Positions 1 to 8,120 of a stretch of 64,000 nucleotides of DNA are shown piece after piece. The position numbers and the translations under genes are program-made. Position 1 is the stretch's first letter. Every line of letters starts with the position of its first letter. Below the pieces are notes generated by a model, which saw nothing but the letters and a program-made list of their open reading frames with translations, had not been told where the DNA came from and ran no database searches. Location of the stretch: contig JAGCYH010000023.1 in the NCBI GenBank assembly GCA_017960905.1, positions 1 through 64,000 of the forward strand, written 5' to 3'. Origin of the DNA: Bacteroidales bacterium. Lineage in GTDB: Bacteria; Bacteroidota; Bacteroidia; Bacteroidales; Marinilabiliaceae.

Positions 1-884
1 CCGCCGCCGTTGGGCAGAGCGCCGTTGTGGTAGAACATATAGTTGTGCCCCTTGAACTCGATGTTGCCGCCGTGGATTGTGAAACTGTTCTCGGCCTCGT
101 CCATAATGCGCCCGCGGTAGGTCCACGGCCCGTCAATCGAAGTTGCCGTTGAGTAGGCCATATGTTCGGGCACGCCGCCAGCGGGGTACGACAGATAGTA
201 GGTTCCGCCACGCTTCATAAGCCACGGACCTTCCTCGTAACCCGTCATAAGTTCTTCCTTGCCCTTGCACCAGTTCATTTTTTTCGATTCAGGACCGAAG
301 CAGGCAGGGTCCGTAAAGCCAGGAATTTCTTTGTAACCGTCTGCAAATGAGACCATATCGTCGTTCAGTCGGCCATACCAGCAGCCCTTGTTGCCCCAAA
401 TCAGGTAGGCAGCGCCGTCGTCGTCAATAAACACCGATGGGTCGATGAACGAGCACCCAGTGGCAAGCGGCTTGCCGATGGCGTCGGTGTAGGGCCCTTG
501 CGGATTGTCGGCCACAGCCACCGCCAGGGCGTCTTCGCCCTTGTTGGTGTTGCAGCAGACGTACCAGTACCATTTGCCGCCGCGCTCAACCGCCTGCGAA
601 GCCCACGCACGGTCGCCCTGTGCCGCCCAACTGAACGTCTCGGTCGAGACGGGTGTGCCCAGATAGGTCCAGTTCACCATATCGGTGGTGCTGAACAGCA
701 GCCAGTCCTTCATTTTGAAGTAAGTGGCGTCGTCTTCGTCGTGGTCCACAAACAGATAGACCGTGTCGCCGTGCACGTAAGGCGCGGGGTCGGGCGTGAA
801 GACTGTTTTGATAATCGGATTCTGCTGCGCCGATGCGCAAATGGCTGTCGCCAAAAGAGTTGCGGTGGTAAACAAACGGTTCAT
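1..884 (-). CDS. GH43-family glycoside hydrolase, 5' part only (runs off window)
   Basis: Open frame from ATG at 884 to the left edge with no stop, about 294 codons seen. It begins with a signal peptide (hydrophobic stretch ending near CASAQ, residue 20). GH43 five-bladed propeller hallmarks are visible: Asp32 in TPDPAPYV (general base), Asp148 in SFIDPSVF (pKa-modulating Asp) and Glu218 in YEEGPW (general acid). Family members are arabinosidases, arabinanases or xylosidases acting on plant arabinoxylan or pectin side chains; the exact substrate cannot be set from this part. A -7 element (TATATTTG, minus strand) lies at 912-919. Any C-terminal carbohydrate-binding module would be outside the window. 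Confidence 0.85.
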   Translation of the reverse strand, partial: MNRLFTTATLLATAICASAQQNPIIKTVFTPDPAPYVHGDTVYLFVDHDEDDATYFKMKDWLLFSTTDMVNWTYLGTPVSTETFSWAAQGDRAWASQAVERGGKWYWYVCCNTNKGEDALAVAVADNPQGPYTDAIGKPLATGCSFIDPSVFIDDDGAAYLIWGNKGCWYGRLNDDMVSFADGYKEIPGFTDPACFGPESKKMNWCKGKEELMTGYEEGPWLMKRGGTYYLSYPAGGVPEHMAYSTATSIDGPWTYRGRIMDEAENSFTIHGGNIEFKGHNYMFYHNGALPNGG

Positions 885-911
885 AAAGTTGTGTTTTAAG
901 TTTTTGTCTGC

Positions 912-919
912 CAAATATA
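912..919 (-). promoter_or_regulatory. Bacteroidota -7 promoter element for the GH43 gene
   Basis: Minus-strand TATATTTG fits TAnnTTTG, about 28 nt before the ATG at 884. No convincing -33 TTTG is seen at the expected distance. Confidence 0.5.
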
Positions 920-980
920 AGGAAAATATAGTATAAAACTCTCTTTTCTATGTAGAAAAATGCTTTATCGTTCTCTTTAC

Positions 981-2057
981 CTATCTGACCAGCCTATTAT
1001 AATGGCATATCAGTAAATCGCCTTTTTCGTCGCGTAGGTGAAAGCCATTACCTTCGCAGTAGCGAAACATTTTGCAGTCGGCGCAGATGCCTTTCTTCAT
1101 CCATGAGCGATCGCGGAATGGCTCGAATTTGTCGTTCCAAACGGTCCAGAAATCATCGTTGTAGATGTTGCCTTGCGAATAGTCGGCGCGGATGCTCGGA
1201 CAAGCCGAAATGGAACCATCGTGCAGTATTGAGCCGACAGTTATGCCAGCTTCGCAATGATAGAAAGTATTACGGACTTCAGCTTCGTAACCGCCGAGGA
1301 ATCCTTCGCAGCCGTAACTAACTTTTATGCGCCCCTCTTTTCGTGTGTCGGCTATAAATTGCAATAAGCTAGTGAATTGCTCGTCGGAAAGTTGTAGTTC
1401 GGGGTTTTCTGCTGCGCGTCCGATAGGGAAAATAGTGAAAATACGCCAATCCCTGACACCTAAGTTTATGAGGTATTCTTTGAAATCTGTCAGTGTATCA
1501 ATGTTTTGCTGATTTGCACAAGTAACAACGTCCCACACCACGTCTGTGGTGTGGACAAGAAGTCTAATTGCTTCGGTAGCTTTCTGAAAACCATTCGGCA
1601 CACGGCGAAGCCAGTCGTGAGCTTCGGCAAAACCATCGAGGCTGATGGTCATTGCATGCAGACCTGCTTTGCGGAGCGAAAGCAGCCGTTCAGCGGTAAG
1701 CAAATAACCGTTGCTCACAATTCCCCACGGATAGCCACGATGGTAAAGCTCTATGCCACAGAGTTCTATGTCGTTGCGGACAAGTGCTTCGCCACCTGTG
1801 AAAATAACAAACACTTTGTGCGGATTCACATGCGGTGTTATTGTGTCGATAACTTTCAGGAAGTCAGCTACGGGCATGTCATTGCCCTCAGGCGAAGCTT
1901 TACAGTCGCTGCCGCAATGGCGGCAAGCGGCGTTGCAACGTAGAGTACATTCCCAGAATAGCGTCGTCAGCGTATGCTGACGAACAATGTCTTTTCGCGC
2001 TTGCCGGATTATTTCGAGCGCTAGTCTTTTGCGAAAAGAGATACGTTTACTTGCCAT
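981..2057 (-). CDS. Radical SAM/SPASM protein of the rSAM/lipoprotein system
   Basis: 358 aa. The radical SAM cluster motif CNAACRHC gives Cys41-x3-Cys45-x2-Cys48. A Cys-rich SPASM-like C-terminus follows (YHCEAG, SACPS, then CADCKMFRYCEGN near residues 325-340), which would bind auxiliary Fe-S clusters. The start overlaps the end of the small lipoprotein gene by 11 nt, so the two are translationally coupled. The pairing matches the Bacteroidota family described as radical SAM enzyme of the rSAM/lipoprotein system (TIGR04133 with TIGR04134). SPASM enzymes of this type usually modify a peptide or protein; the inferred substrate is the adjacent lipoprotein, and the chemistry is unknown. It is the last gene of the long minus-strand run. 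Confidence 0.85.
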   Translation of the reverse strand: MASKRISFRKRLALEIIRQARKDIVRQHTLTTLFWECTLRCNAACRHCGSDCKASPEGNDMPVADFLKVIDTITPHVNPHKVFVIFTGGEALVRNDIELCGIELYHRGYPWGIVSNGYLLTAERLLSLRKAGLHAMTISLDGFAEAHDWLRRVPNGFQKATEAIRLLVHTTDVVWDVVTCANQQNIDTLTDFKEYLINLGVRDWRIFTIFPIGRAAENPELQLSDEQFTSLLQFIADTRKEGRIKVSYGCEGFLGGYEAEVRNTFYHCEAGITVGSILHDGSISACPSIRADYSQGNIYNDDFWTVWNDKFEPFRDRSWMKKGICADCKMFRYCEGNGFHLRDEKGDLLICHYNRLVR

Positions 2058-2460
2058 TCTTTTTCTTCAGCGTGAAGTTTACAGTTTTTTCGGCAGAGGT
2101 AAGCCAAGTATCTTTTTTGGTAAAATCTTCTGGTTCAAAACAAACGTCAGCTGTGTCGGTTAAATATTTATCGTTCAAATCTTTAGCAATAAGATTAACG
2201 CAGAATTGTCTGTCTCCTGCTACTCTGTTAGTTATTTCAAACTGTCCATTTGCATCAGTTTTGCACGTATCCACTGTCCACTCACCTTTCTGAAGTAGTA
2301 TTTCCTCATTTTCAACAGCATTTTTACCATCTGTAACAATACCTTTTATGGTGTAGTCGGTGTGTGGACAACCATATTCAAGTCGTTGTGGCCCAAAGTC
2401 ACTTTCATCGCAACAGGCGAAACCACAGACACCAAGCAGATAAGCGAATAATTTTTTCAT
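2047..2460 (-). CDS. Small lipoprotein partner of the radical SAM protein
   Basis: 137 aa. A short N-terminal hydrophobic segment ends in GFACC, a relaxed lipobox-like site with two adjacent cysteines. Further on are EYGCPHTDYTIKG, a feature of lipoproteins found with these radical SAM enzymes, and a region resembling a carboxypeptidase-regulatory Ig-like fold (TDANGQFEITN). Cysteines in YGCPH, DTCK, QFCVN and DVCFE are candidate targets for modification by the neighbour. The gene starts 18 nt after the aminopeptidase P stop and overlaps the radical SAM gene. Its sequence is A+T-richer than its neighbours. Function unknown; export and pairing are well supported. Confidence 0.8.
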   Translation of the reverse strand: MKKLFAYLLGVCGFACCDESDFGPQRLEYGCPHTDYTIKGIVTDGKNAVENEEILLQKGEWTVDTCKTDANGQFEITNRVAGDRQFCVNLIAKDLNDKYLTDTADVCFEPEDFTKKDTWLTSAEKTVNFTLKKKNGK

Positions 2461-2478
2461 ATTTTAACCCCAGTTTTT

Positions 2479-4275
2479 TTACCCTTTCGAAATATGTTTT
2501 GTGGCGTTTTCGAGCCATGCTTTCTCGGCATCCGACAAGTAGGGCGACAACGTCGCCCTGACGTTGTCGTGGTATTTGTTGAGCCACTCTATCTCGTTGT
2601 CGCTCAGCATTTCGGGTATTATCGGTCGGGTGTCGATGGGGCAGCACGAGATGGTCTCGAGTTGCAGGAACTGACCGAACTGGCTTTCGCCGGCAGGCTG
2701 GCAAACCGTCAGGTTTTCGATGCGTATACCGTATTCGCCTTCGCGGTAAATGCCTGGTTCTATTGAAGTTATCATGCCAATTTCGAACGGTGCATTGCCG
2801 CCGGTCTTGCTGATACGTTGCGGACCTTCGTGAACGTTGAGGCAATAACCCACGCCATGGCCTACGCCATGGCCGAAGTCGATGTTGTAGCGCCACATGT
2901 CTTTGCGTGCCATGGTGTCGAGTTGGGCGCCGGTGGTTCCGTAGGGGAAGTGGACGCGGGCCAGCGAGATGTGTCCTTTAAGCACGAGCGTGTAGTCGCG
3001 TCGCTGCTGGTCGCTGAGGTTGCCAAGAGCTATGGTGCGCGTTATGTCGGTGGTGCCGTCGGTGTATTGGGCGCCGGAGTCGAGCAGAAGGAAGCCTTCG
3101 GGCTTGAGCTGCGCATTCGACTCAATATTAGGTGCATAGTGGCACAAAGCGGCATTTTGGCCGTAGGCCGAAATAGTCTCGAACGATTCGCCAATGAAGT
3201 TGCTCTGTTCCTGACGCAGAGCGAGTATTTTCTTCGAGATGTCGAGCTCGGTAAGGCGCTGGTTGTTATTTATTTCGTCGGAGAGCCAGCAGAGGAATTT
3301 TGTCAGCGCCACGCCGTCGCGCACATGCGCTTTGCGCATGTAGTCGATTTCGGTGGCTGTCTTGCGGCATTTGAGTTGCGCCACGAGGCTTGGCCCTTCT
3401 ATCTTTATCACATTGCCAGGTAATGCCATCACGTCGCGCACGTTGAGGCGTTCGGGGTTGAAGTATACGCGGGCGTCGCTGGGCAGATTGCTGAGGTTTT
3501 TCTCAAAATGGTCGTAGAGCGACACAATGATATTGTCTTCGTCGAGGCGGCGGCTGATAGCTGTGGTGAGCTTGTGCGGGTCGATGTAGAGGTGCTCTTC
3601 GTCCTGAGTAACAATCATATAGGCGTAGAATACAGGATTGTATTCTACGTCGTTGCAACGCAGGTTGGTGAGCCAAGCCACGTCGTCGAGCGCGCTGATG
3701 ATGTAGTGGGTGGCGTTTTGCTTGAGCATGAGTTTGCGCACGGCGGCTATCTTATCCTGCCGTGTTTGTCCGCCCGCCGTTTCGGTGAAGTTCACATCGA
3801 TGACTTCGTTGAGCGGCAGCTCTTCGCGTGGCGCGAAGACATCGTCGATGATTTTGATTTTCACTCTGATACGTATTCCGAACTGTGTCAGAACGTTAAC
3901 TAAGTGAGTATAAGTCTTGTACGAGATGGTGAAACCGTCGACACCGACCACACTGCCCGACGGCAGTGTGTAGGTTATGTACGACAGGTAGTCGGGCACG
4001 TTGGGCTGGCCTTCTTTGAAGAGCTCAACGAACGAGCCGCGCAGTTGTTTCTCGGCCTGAATGTAATAGCGCGAGTCGGTCCACAAGCCGACGTGCTGGC
4101 GAGTGATGAGCAGAACACCCGCCGAGCCGTTGAAGCCGGTCAGAAATTCGCGGAATTTCCAGTAGTTGGCGGGGTATTCGCTTCCGTGTGGGTCTTCGGA
4201 AAAAACGAGCAGGGCGTCGAGTCCGAGCAACTCCATCTGCTCGCGTACTCTGATTAATTTTTCGTTTACATTCAT
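2479..4275 (-). CDS. pepP: Xaa-Pro aminopeptidase (aminopeptidase P, M24B)
   Basis: 598 aa, the long three-domain form of aminopeptidase P. Two N-terminal creatinase-like domains are followed by a C-terminal pita-bread catalytic domain. The dinuclear metal ligands are visible: two Asp in LLLDSGAQYTDGTTDITRT, His in GHGVGHGVGYCLNVHEG, Glu in SIEPGIYREGEYG and Glu in GIRIENL. It removes an N-terminal residue preceding proline and is cytosolic, with no signal peptide. It lies 26 nt downstream of menA and 18 nt upstream of the lipoprotein gene, in the same minus-strand run. Peptide recycling is its likely role. Confidence 0.93.
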   Translation of the reverse strand: MNVNEKLIRVREQMELLGLDALLVFSEDPHGSEYPANYWKFREFLTGFNGSAGVLLITRQHVGLWTDSRYYIQAEKQLRGSFVELFKEGQPNVPDYLSYITYTLPSGSVVGVDGFTISYKTYTHLVNVLTQFGIRIRVKIKIIDDVFAPREELPLNEVIDVNFTETAGGQTRQDKIAAVRKLMLKQNATHYIISALDDVAWLTNLRCNDVEYNPVFYAYMIVTQDEEHLYIDPHKLTTAISRRLDEDNIIVSLYDHFEKNLSNLPSDARVYFNPERLNVRDVMALPGNVIKIEGPSLVAQLKCRKTATEIDYMRKAHVRDGVALTKFLCWLSDEINNNQRLTELDISKKILALRQEQSNFIGESFETISAYGQNAALCHYAPNIESNAQLKPEGFLLLDSGAQYTDGTTDITRTIALGNLSDQQRRDYTLVLKGHISLARVHFPYGTTGAQLDTMARKDMWRYNIDFGHGVGHGVGYCLNVHEGPQRISKTGGNAPFEIGMITSIEPGIYREGEYGIRIENLTVCQPAGESQFGQFLQLETISCCPIDTRPIIPEMLSDNEIEWLNKYHDNVRATLSPYLSDAEKAWLENATKHISKG

Positions 4276-4301
4276 GGCTTTATATTTTTTATTTTTTTCT
4301 C

Positions 4302-5219
4302 TTAAATAAAACTGTGTATCGCAGTTCCGACAACAAAAAGAAGTGTCATTAGTAGTGTACTGATTGAGACCACTTTTAGTTGCGGGTCGAGCCGTTTATT
4401 ATCGCTTACAGTTGCAACTTTGTGCAAATGCGCTATCAGAACAGGCGTTGCGAGCAGAAACAGAAACTGCCATTTTTGCCCCCACAGAGCTATGTAGACC
4501 GACAGCAGGACAGGCGCCAGCGTGATGAGCACGAACTGATACCGGCGGCCCCATCCGACACCGAAACGCACTATAAGAGTGCGTTTTCCGGCGCGTGCGT
4601 CGTTCTGCATGTCGCGCATGTTGTTCATGTTGAGCACGCCCACCGACATAAGCCCTATGGCGGCGGCTGGCAGCATCACTTCGGCGGCAAAGCAGCCGCT
4701 GTAGAGCACGTAGCACCCTTCGACGCCCACAAGCCCGAAGAATATGAATGTTGAAACATCGCCCAGTCCGCGGTAGCCGTAGGGTTTCGCCCCTACGGTG
4801 TAGCAGATGGCGGCCACTATCGATAGCAATCCGATCGTGAGCATGATGATTAATCCGCTCATTTGCAGACGATTATAGGCCATGCAGAGCAGACTTACGC
4901 CGCTTGCTAAAGCAAGCGCGGCGAATATGAATATAGCCCGTCGCATCGAACTCATTGATATAGAGCCACTTTGCACAGCACGTTGAGGTCCTACTCGTCC
5001 CGCGAAATCGACGCCGCTATGCGCGTCGCCATAGTCGTTGCTCACGTTGCTGAGTATTTGCAGGAAGAGCGTTGTGAGTATGGCAAGCGCGAAAATGCTG
5101 ATATCGAACAGGTTATTGCTCCAAGCTATTGCCGAGCCCATGATTATCAGCGAGAACGAGAGCGGCAGCGTACGCAGACGGAATGCGCTTATCCATGCTT
5201 TTATGCTTGCGCTACTCAT
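4302..5219 (-). CDS. menA: 1,4-dihydroxy-2-naphthoate polyprenyltransferase
   Basis: 305 aa with about eight or nine hydrophobic segments. The UbiA-family Asp-rich motif appears as NDYGDAHSGVDFAG followed by RVGPQRAVQSGSIS, the diagnostic MenA arrangement. A second Asp motif is NNMRDMQNDARAGKRT. It prenylates 1,4-dihydroxy-2-naphthoate at the inner membrane to give demethylmenaquinone, a step in menaquinone synthesis; a menE-like gene lies at 33637-34620. The start overlaps the end of the upstream secreted protease gene by 8 nt, so they are probably co-transcribed, although no functional link is obvious. Confidence 0.93.
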   Translation of the reverse strand: MSSASIKAWISAFRLRTLPLSFSLIIMGSAIAWSNNLFDISIFALAILTTLFLQILSNVSNDYGDAHSGVDFAGRVGPQRAVQSGSISMSSMRRAIFIFAALALASGVSLLCMAYNRLQMSGLIIMLTIGLLSIVAAICYTVGAKPYGYRGLGDVSTFIFFGLVGVEGCYVLYSGCFAAEVMLPAAAIGLMSVGVLNMNNMRDMQNDARAGKRTLIVRFGVGWGRRYQFVLITLAPVLLSVYIALWGQKWQFLFLLATPVLIAHLHKVATVSDNKRLDPQLKVVSISTLLMTLLFVVGTAIHSFI

Positions 5220-7335
5220 TGTGTTTCAGTATTTTAAACGTATTATTGGCGCCTTTGCCCGATTGCACATCTACAAGGTAAACACCAGTGGGCAATGCCG
5301 AAATGTTAATGGCAGCTTTGCTGCCATTGTCGGTGTTGGCAGTAAGGCATAATTCGCCGCGCACATTGAATATGCGCACCTTCTGAATGTTTTCCGCAAT
5401 TATGTTGAGCGTGTTGTTAATTTGCTCGAAATCAATATTTTTTGTGCCTTGCTGAATGCCTTTGTTTACGTTGGTTCCCGATGTGGTGGCGCCTCTGTAA
5501 CCGAAGTACATGTTGCAGTTTATATCGGGGATGCCAGTCAGGTCGCTGTATTTTTTCCATTCGTCATTTACGCAGAAGAATGCGTTATCTTCCTCACCGC
5601 CAAGCGAGTACGAGAGCGACAATGTGTCGACAGCCGCAGTGCCGTAATACAGACTCACACCCACGTAAAACGGTCCGTTGGTCTCAACAGGCGTGCCGAA
5701 TTTGTAGTGCCGCAGTTCATTGCTCTTAAGAGCGCTCTGTAAGAGATAATCGCTTTCTGCTATTATTTTGCCCGGCCTCCCGTTGTCGTCGTCGTAAATT
5801 ACCATCGTATATTTTTGTCCGTGCGATGATTGGATACGGGTGGGAGATATGTAAACACCGTCAATTTTCGTATGCTCGCCTTTGTTGCTGAATTTCTGCA
5901 CTACATAGGTGGTATTCAGAGTGTTGTGGCCGGCTACATTGCCTCGATCGTCGCTCAGGTATTGGCTGATAATCTGACTTTTAGGACCAATGCCGAAGTG
6001 CTGTTCGTATGTTTCGCCGTTGAGCCATTCGCCGTCGATAGATGTGGTGCCGGTATTTTCCGGGTCCAAAAACGATTTCAACGTTACATGGTTTACGTCG
6101 TCTTCGTGTTCCCAATTGTTTTTCAGGCTCCAGAAATAGTCGTTTGTCGGACTCGAACATGTTGACTGGCCACCGGTCAGAAAGCCTATAACTTTATTGT
6201 CTTTTGTCCATAGCCCGCAGCCCGACGAGCCGCCTTCGGTGGCACCTCTTTCCCATCTGCGTATCCGCCAATGGTTCTTTTCATCGAAAGAGTTATAATT
6301 TGCGGTAACATCTAATGTATATGTTTCGATTGCCGTTTGCGCGTCTGGCATCGAAACAGTTGTTTTGCGAACATCGCCGTTGGGGTGATGTATTATAAGG
6401 AACGGTCCTTCAGGGTTTTGCGTTAGGTCCCAGCCACTAAGGTATGCGTGCGTGACGGCCAATGGATCCCGGTTGAGTCGGTACAATACTGCATCGCGCA
6501 GTTCGGAGTAATAAACCATCGAAACATCGTCGATGGCTTCGCCATAGCGCGATACACGTTTGTTGCACAGCGGCACTTCCCAGTTGAGTTGCACCGACGC
6601 CGATTTGAACCCTTCATTGGGTATGCAGTGCGCTGCCGAGAGCACATACACAACGGTATCGTGCGCTGTGTTGGCCACCAGTACGCCCGACCCGAGCTGT
6701 TTGCCGTTGATGACTATACGGCACGACGACTGGGCTATCTCTTCTATGCCTTCGATGCACGATGCATCGACCTCGCAACTTTGAGAAGAGCCGAATTCGC
6801 CTGCGTTAGCTTTGTTTCCTGCTGATTTTGAGCCGTTTAATGGCATAAAACCGCAGTTTACTGCGGTTATCTCAAAATCGGGTATGTTGTCGGTATATCC
6901 TTGATATTCAACTATTAGCGAATCGCCATCGATAGGAAACGACTGTATATAGCCGCCAGAGTTTTTGTTGAGGACCGAATATTCCTGAAAATCAGAACTT
7001 TGAGGCGAATATATGTAAATATATTCGCCTATTTTCAAATCGACGTTTTTGATAAAAACGTTCATATTCTCGGCCTGTTCCGACGCCAATGCGATGGTCC
7101 AGAGCACAGTGCCGTCGTCGAAGGTGCGCAGTGTGCCACTGTTTTCGATGGTCAGGTTTGTCTCATGCCCGTTGGCGAAAGTGAGCGATTTGTTGGCGGA
7201 GTTGTCGTTTGTGTTGTGTGCGGCCGGAAACGTCAGGCAGTCAACGCTTTCGGTCAGTCGCCACGGCTGACCGACTTGCGCCTTGATAGCTGAAGCTATC
7301 AAGCTCATAATCAATATGTTGATTACTTTTGTCAT
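5212..7335 (-). CDS. Secreted trypsin-like serine endopeptidase with T9SS C-terminal sorting domain
   Basis: 707 aa. N-terminal signal peptide (ends near AIKAQ), a propeptide-like region, then a chymotrypsin-fold protease: His in VLSAAHCIP, a candidate Asp in RDAVLYRL, and Ser in GGSSGCGLW. This resembles lysyl/arginyl endopeptidases of Bacteroidota, where the serine motif is usually GxSGSP. The last roughly 70 residues (KVRIFNVRGE ... GVYLVDVQSG ... KILKHNE) match the type A T9SS sorting domain, so the protein should cross the outer membrane by the Por system and be anchored or released. It starts 22 nt after the MgtC-like gene and overlaps menA. Cleavage specificity is not predictable here. 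Confidence 0.85.
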   Translation of the reverse strand: MTKVINILIMSLIASAIKAQVGQPWRLTESVDCLTFPAAHNTNDNSANKSLTFANGHETNLTIENSGTLRTFDDGTVLWTIALASEQAENMNVFIKNVDLKIGEYIYIYSPQSSDFQEYSVLNKNSGGYIQSFPIDGDSLIVEYQGYTDNIPDFEITAVNCGFMPLNGSKSAGNKANAGEFGSSQSCEVDASCIEGIEEIAQSSCRIVINGKQLGSGVLVANTAHDTVVYVLSAAHCIPNEGFKSASVQLNWEVPLCNKRVSRYGEAIDDVSMVYYSELRDAVLYRLNRDPLAVTHAYLSGWDLTQNPEGPFLIIHHPNGDVRKTTVSMPDAQTAIETYTLDVTANYNSFDEKNHWRIRRWERGATEGGSSGCGLWTKDNKVIGFLTGGQSTCSSPTNDYFWSLKNNWEHEDDVNHVTLKSFLDPENTGTTSIDGEWLNGETYEQHFGIGPKSQIISQYLSDDRGNVAGHNTLNTTYVVQKFSNKGEHTKIDGVYISPTRIQSSHGQKYTMVIYDDDNGRPGKIIAESDYLLQSALKSNELRHYKFGTPVETNGPFYVGVSLYYGTAAVDTLSLSYSLGGEEDNAFFCVNDEWKKYSDLTGIPDINCNMYFGYRGATTSGTNVNKGIQQGTKNIDFEQINNTLNIIAENIQKVRIFNVRGELCLTANTDNGSKAAINISALPTGVYLVDVQSGKGANNTFKILKHNE

Positions 7336-7357
7336 AATCCGTTTCCTAACGCTAAAA

Positions 7358-8062
7358 CTATTCCATCAGATTGAATGATGTTACGCTTTTACACGTCTTC
7401 AGGTTTTTGCACAACTCGAGATGCGGCGCGTTGGTTTTTACTGTTACTTTGTAAGTTATTGAAGATGACTCTTTTTCGTAGTCAACCGAGAATGTGAAGC
7501 TGTTGATTACGATGTGCGACATCAGTATCGTCTTACGCAGTTCGTCGAAGTCGGGCGTCGAAGAAGAGCAGCGGATGACGAGAATGCGGTTGGCGCCGTC
7601 GATGAACAGACGGCGTTCGAAGCGCTCTACCGTTACCAGAAGGAATATCGTGAGGGCAGTGGCCACTAAGGCGCAGCTGTAGAGTCCGGCACCAACGGCC
7701 AGTCCTATCACCGAAGTCTGCCAGATGCAGGCTGCGGTGGTCAGGCCCTGCACACTGCCTTTGCCGCGCATTATTGCGCCGGCACCCAAAAAACCGATGC
7801 CGGTGAGCACTTGTGCCGCTATACGGCCAGGGTCGCCATTGAGGAAGTTGGGATAAGTCTGTGGTATCCAGATAGATATGAGCATAGCGCCAGTCGACCC
7901 GACGCAAATCAGTGTGAATGTACGCAGACCGGCGTCGCGGCGGCGGATTTGCCGCTCTGCGCCTATTATTATGCCTATCATGAGGCTCATTATCAGTCGG
8001 AAAATGCTTGTCTGAAGGTCTATTTCGACGTCAGACAGCAGATTGTCTATAAATTCTGTCAT
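7358..8062 (-). CDS. MgtC/SapB family inner-membrane protein
   Basis: 234 aa. The N-terminal two thirds holds four or five transmembrane segments with family motifs GIIIGAERQIRRRDAGLRTFTLICVG (read in part), GIGFLGAGAIM and GLTTAACIWQTSVIGLAVGAG. The C-terminal third is a soluble ACT-like domain. MgtC proteins are linked to magnesium homeostasis and, in some bacteria, inhibition of the F-type ATPase; the molecular function of this branch is unsettled. It sits between the M16B protease pair and the secreted protease in the minus-strand run. No Mg-riboswitch leader is visible in the 58-nt gap upstream. Confidence 0.9.
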   Translation of the reverse strand: MTEFIDNLLSDVEIDLQTSIFRLIMSLMIGIIIGAERQIRRRDAGLRTFTLICVGSTGAMLISIWIPQTYPNFLNGDPGRIAAQVLTGIGFLGAGAIMRGKGSVQGLTTAACIWQTSVIGLAVGAGLYSCALVATALTIFLLVTVERFERRLFIDGANRILVIRCSSSTPDFDELRKTILMSHIVINSFTFSVDYEKESSSITYKVTVKTNAPHLELCKNLKTCKSVTSFNLME

Positions 8063-8120
8063 GTCGTTTTATTCTTTTAAGCGAAAGTAGTGTTTTTATC
8101 TGAAAAATGAAAAATATTTG

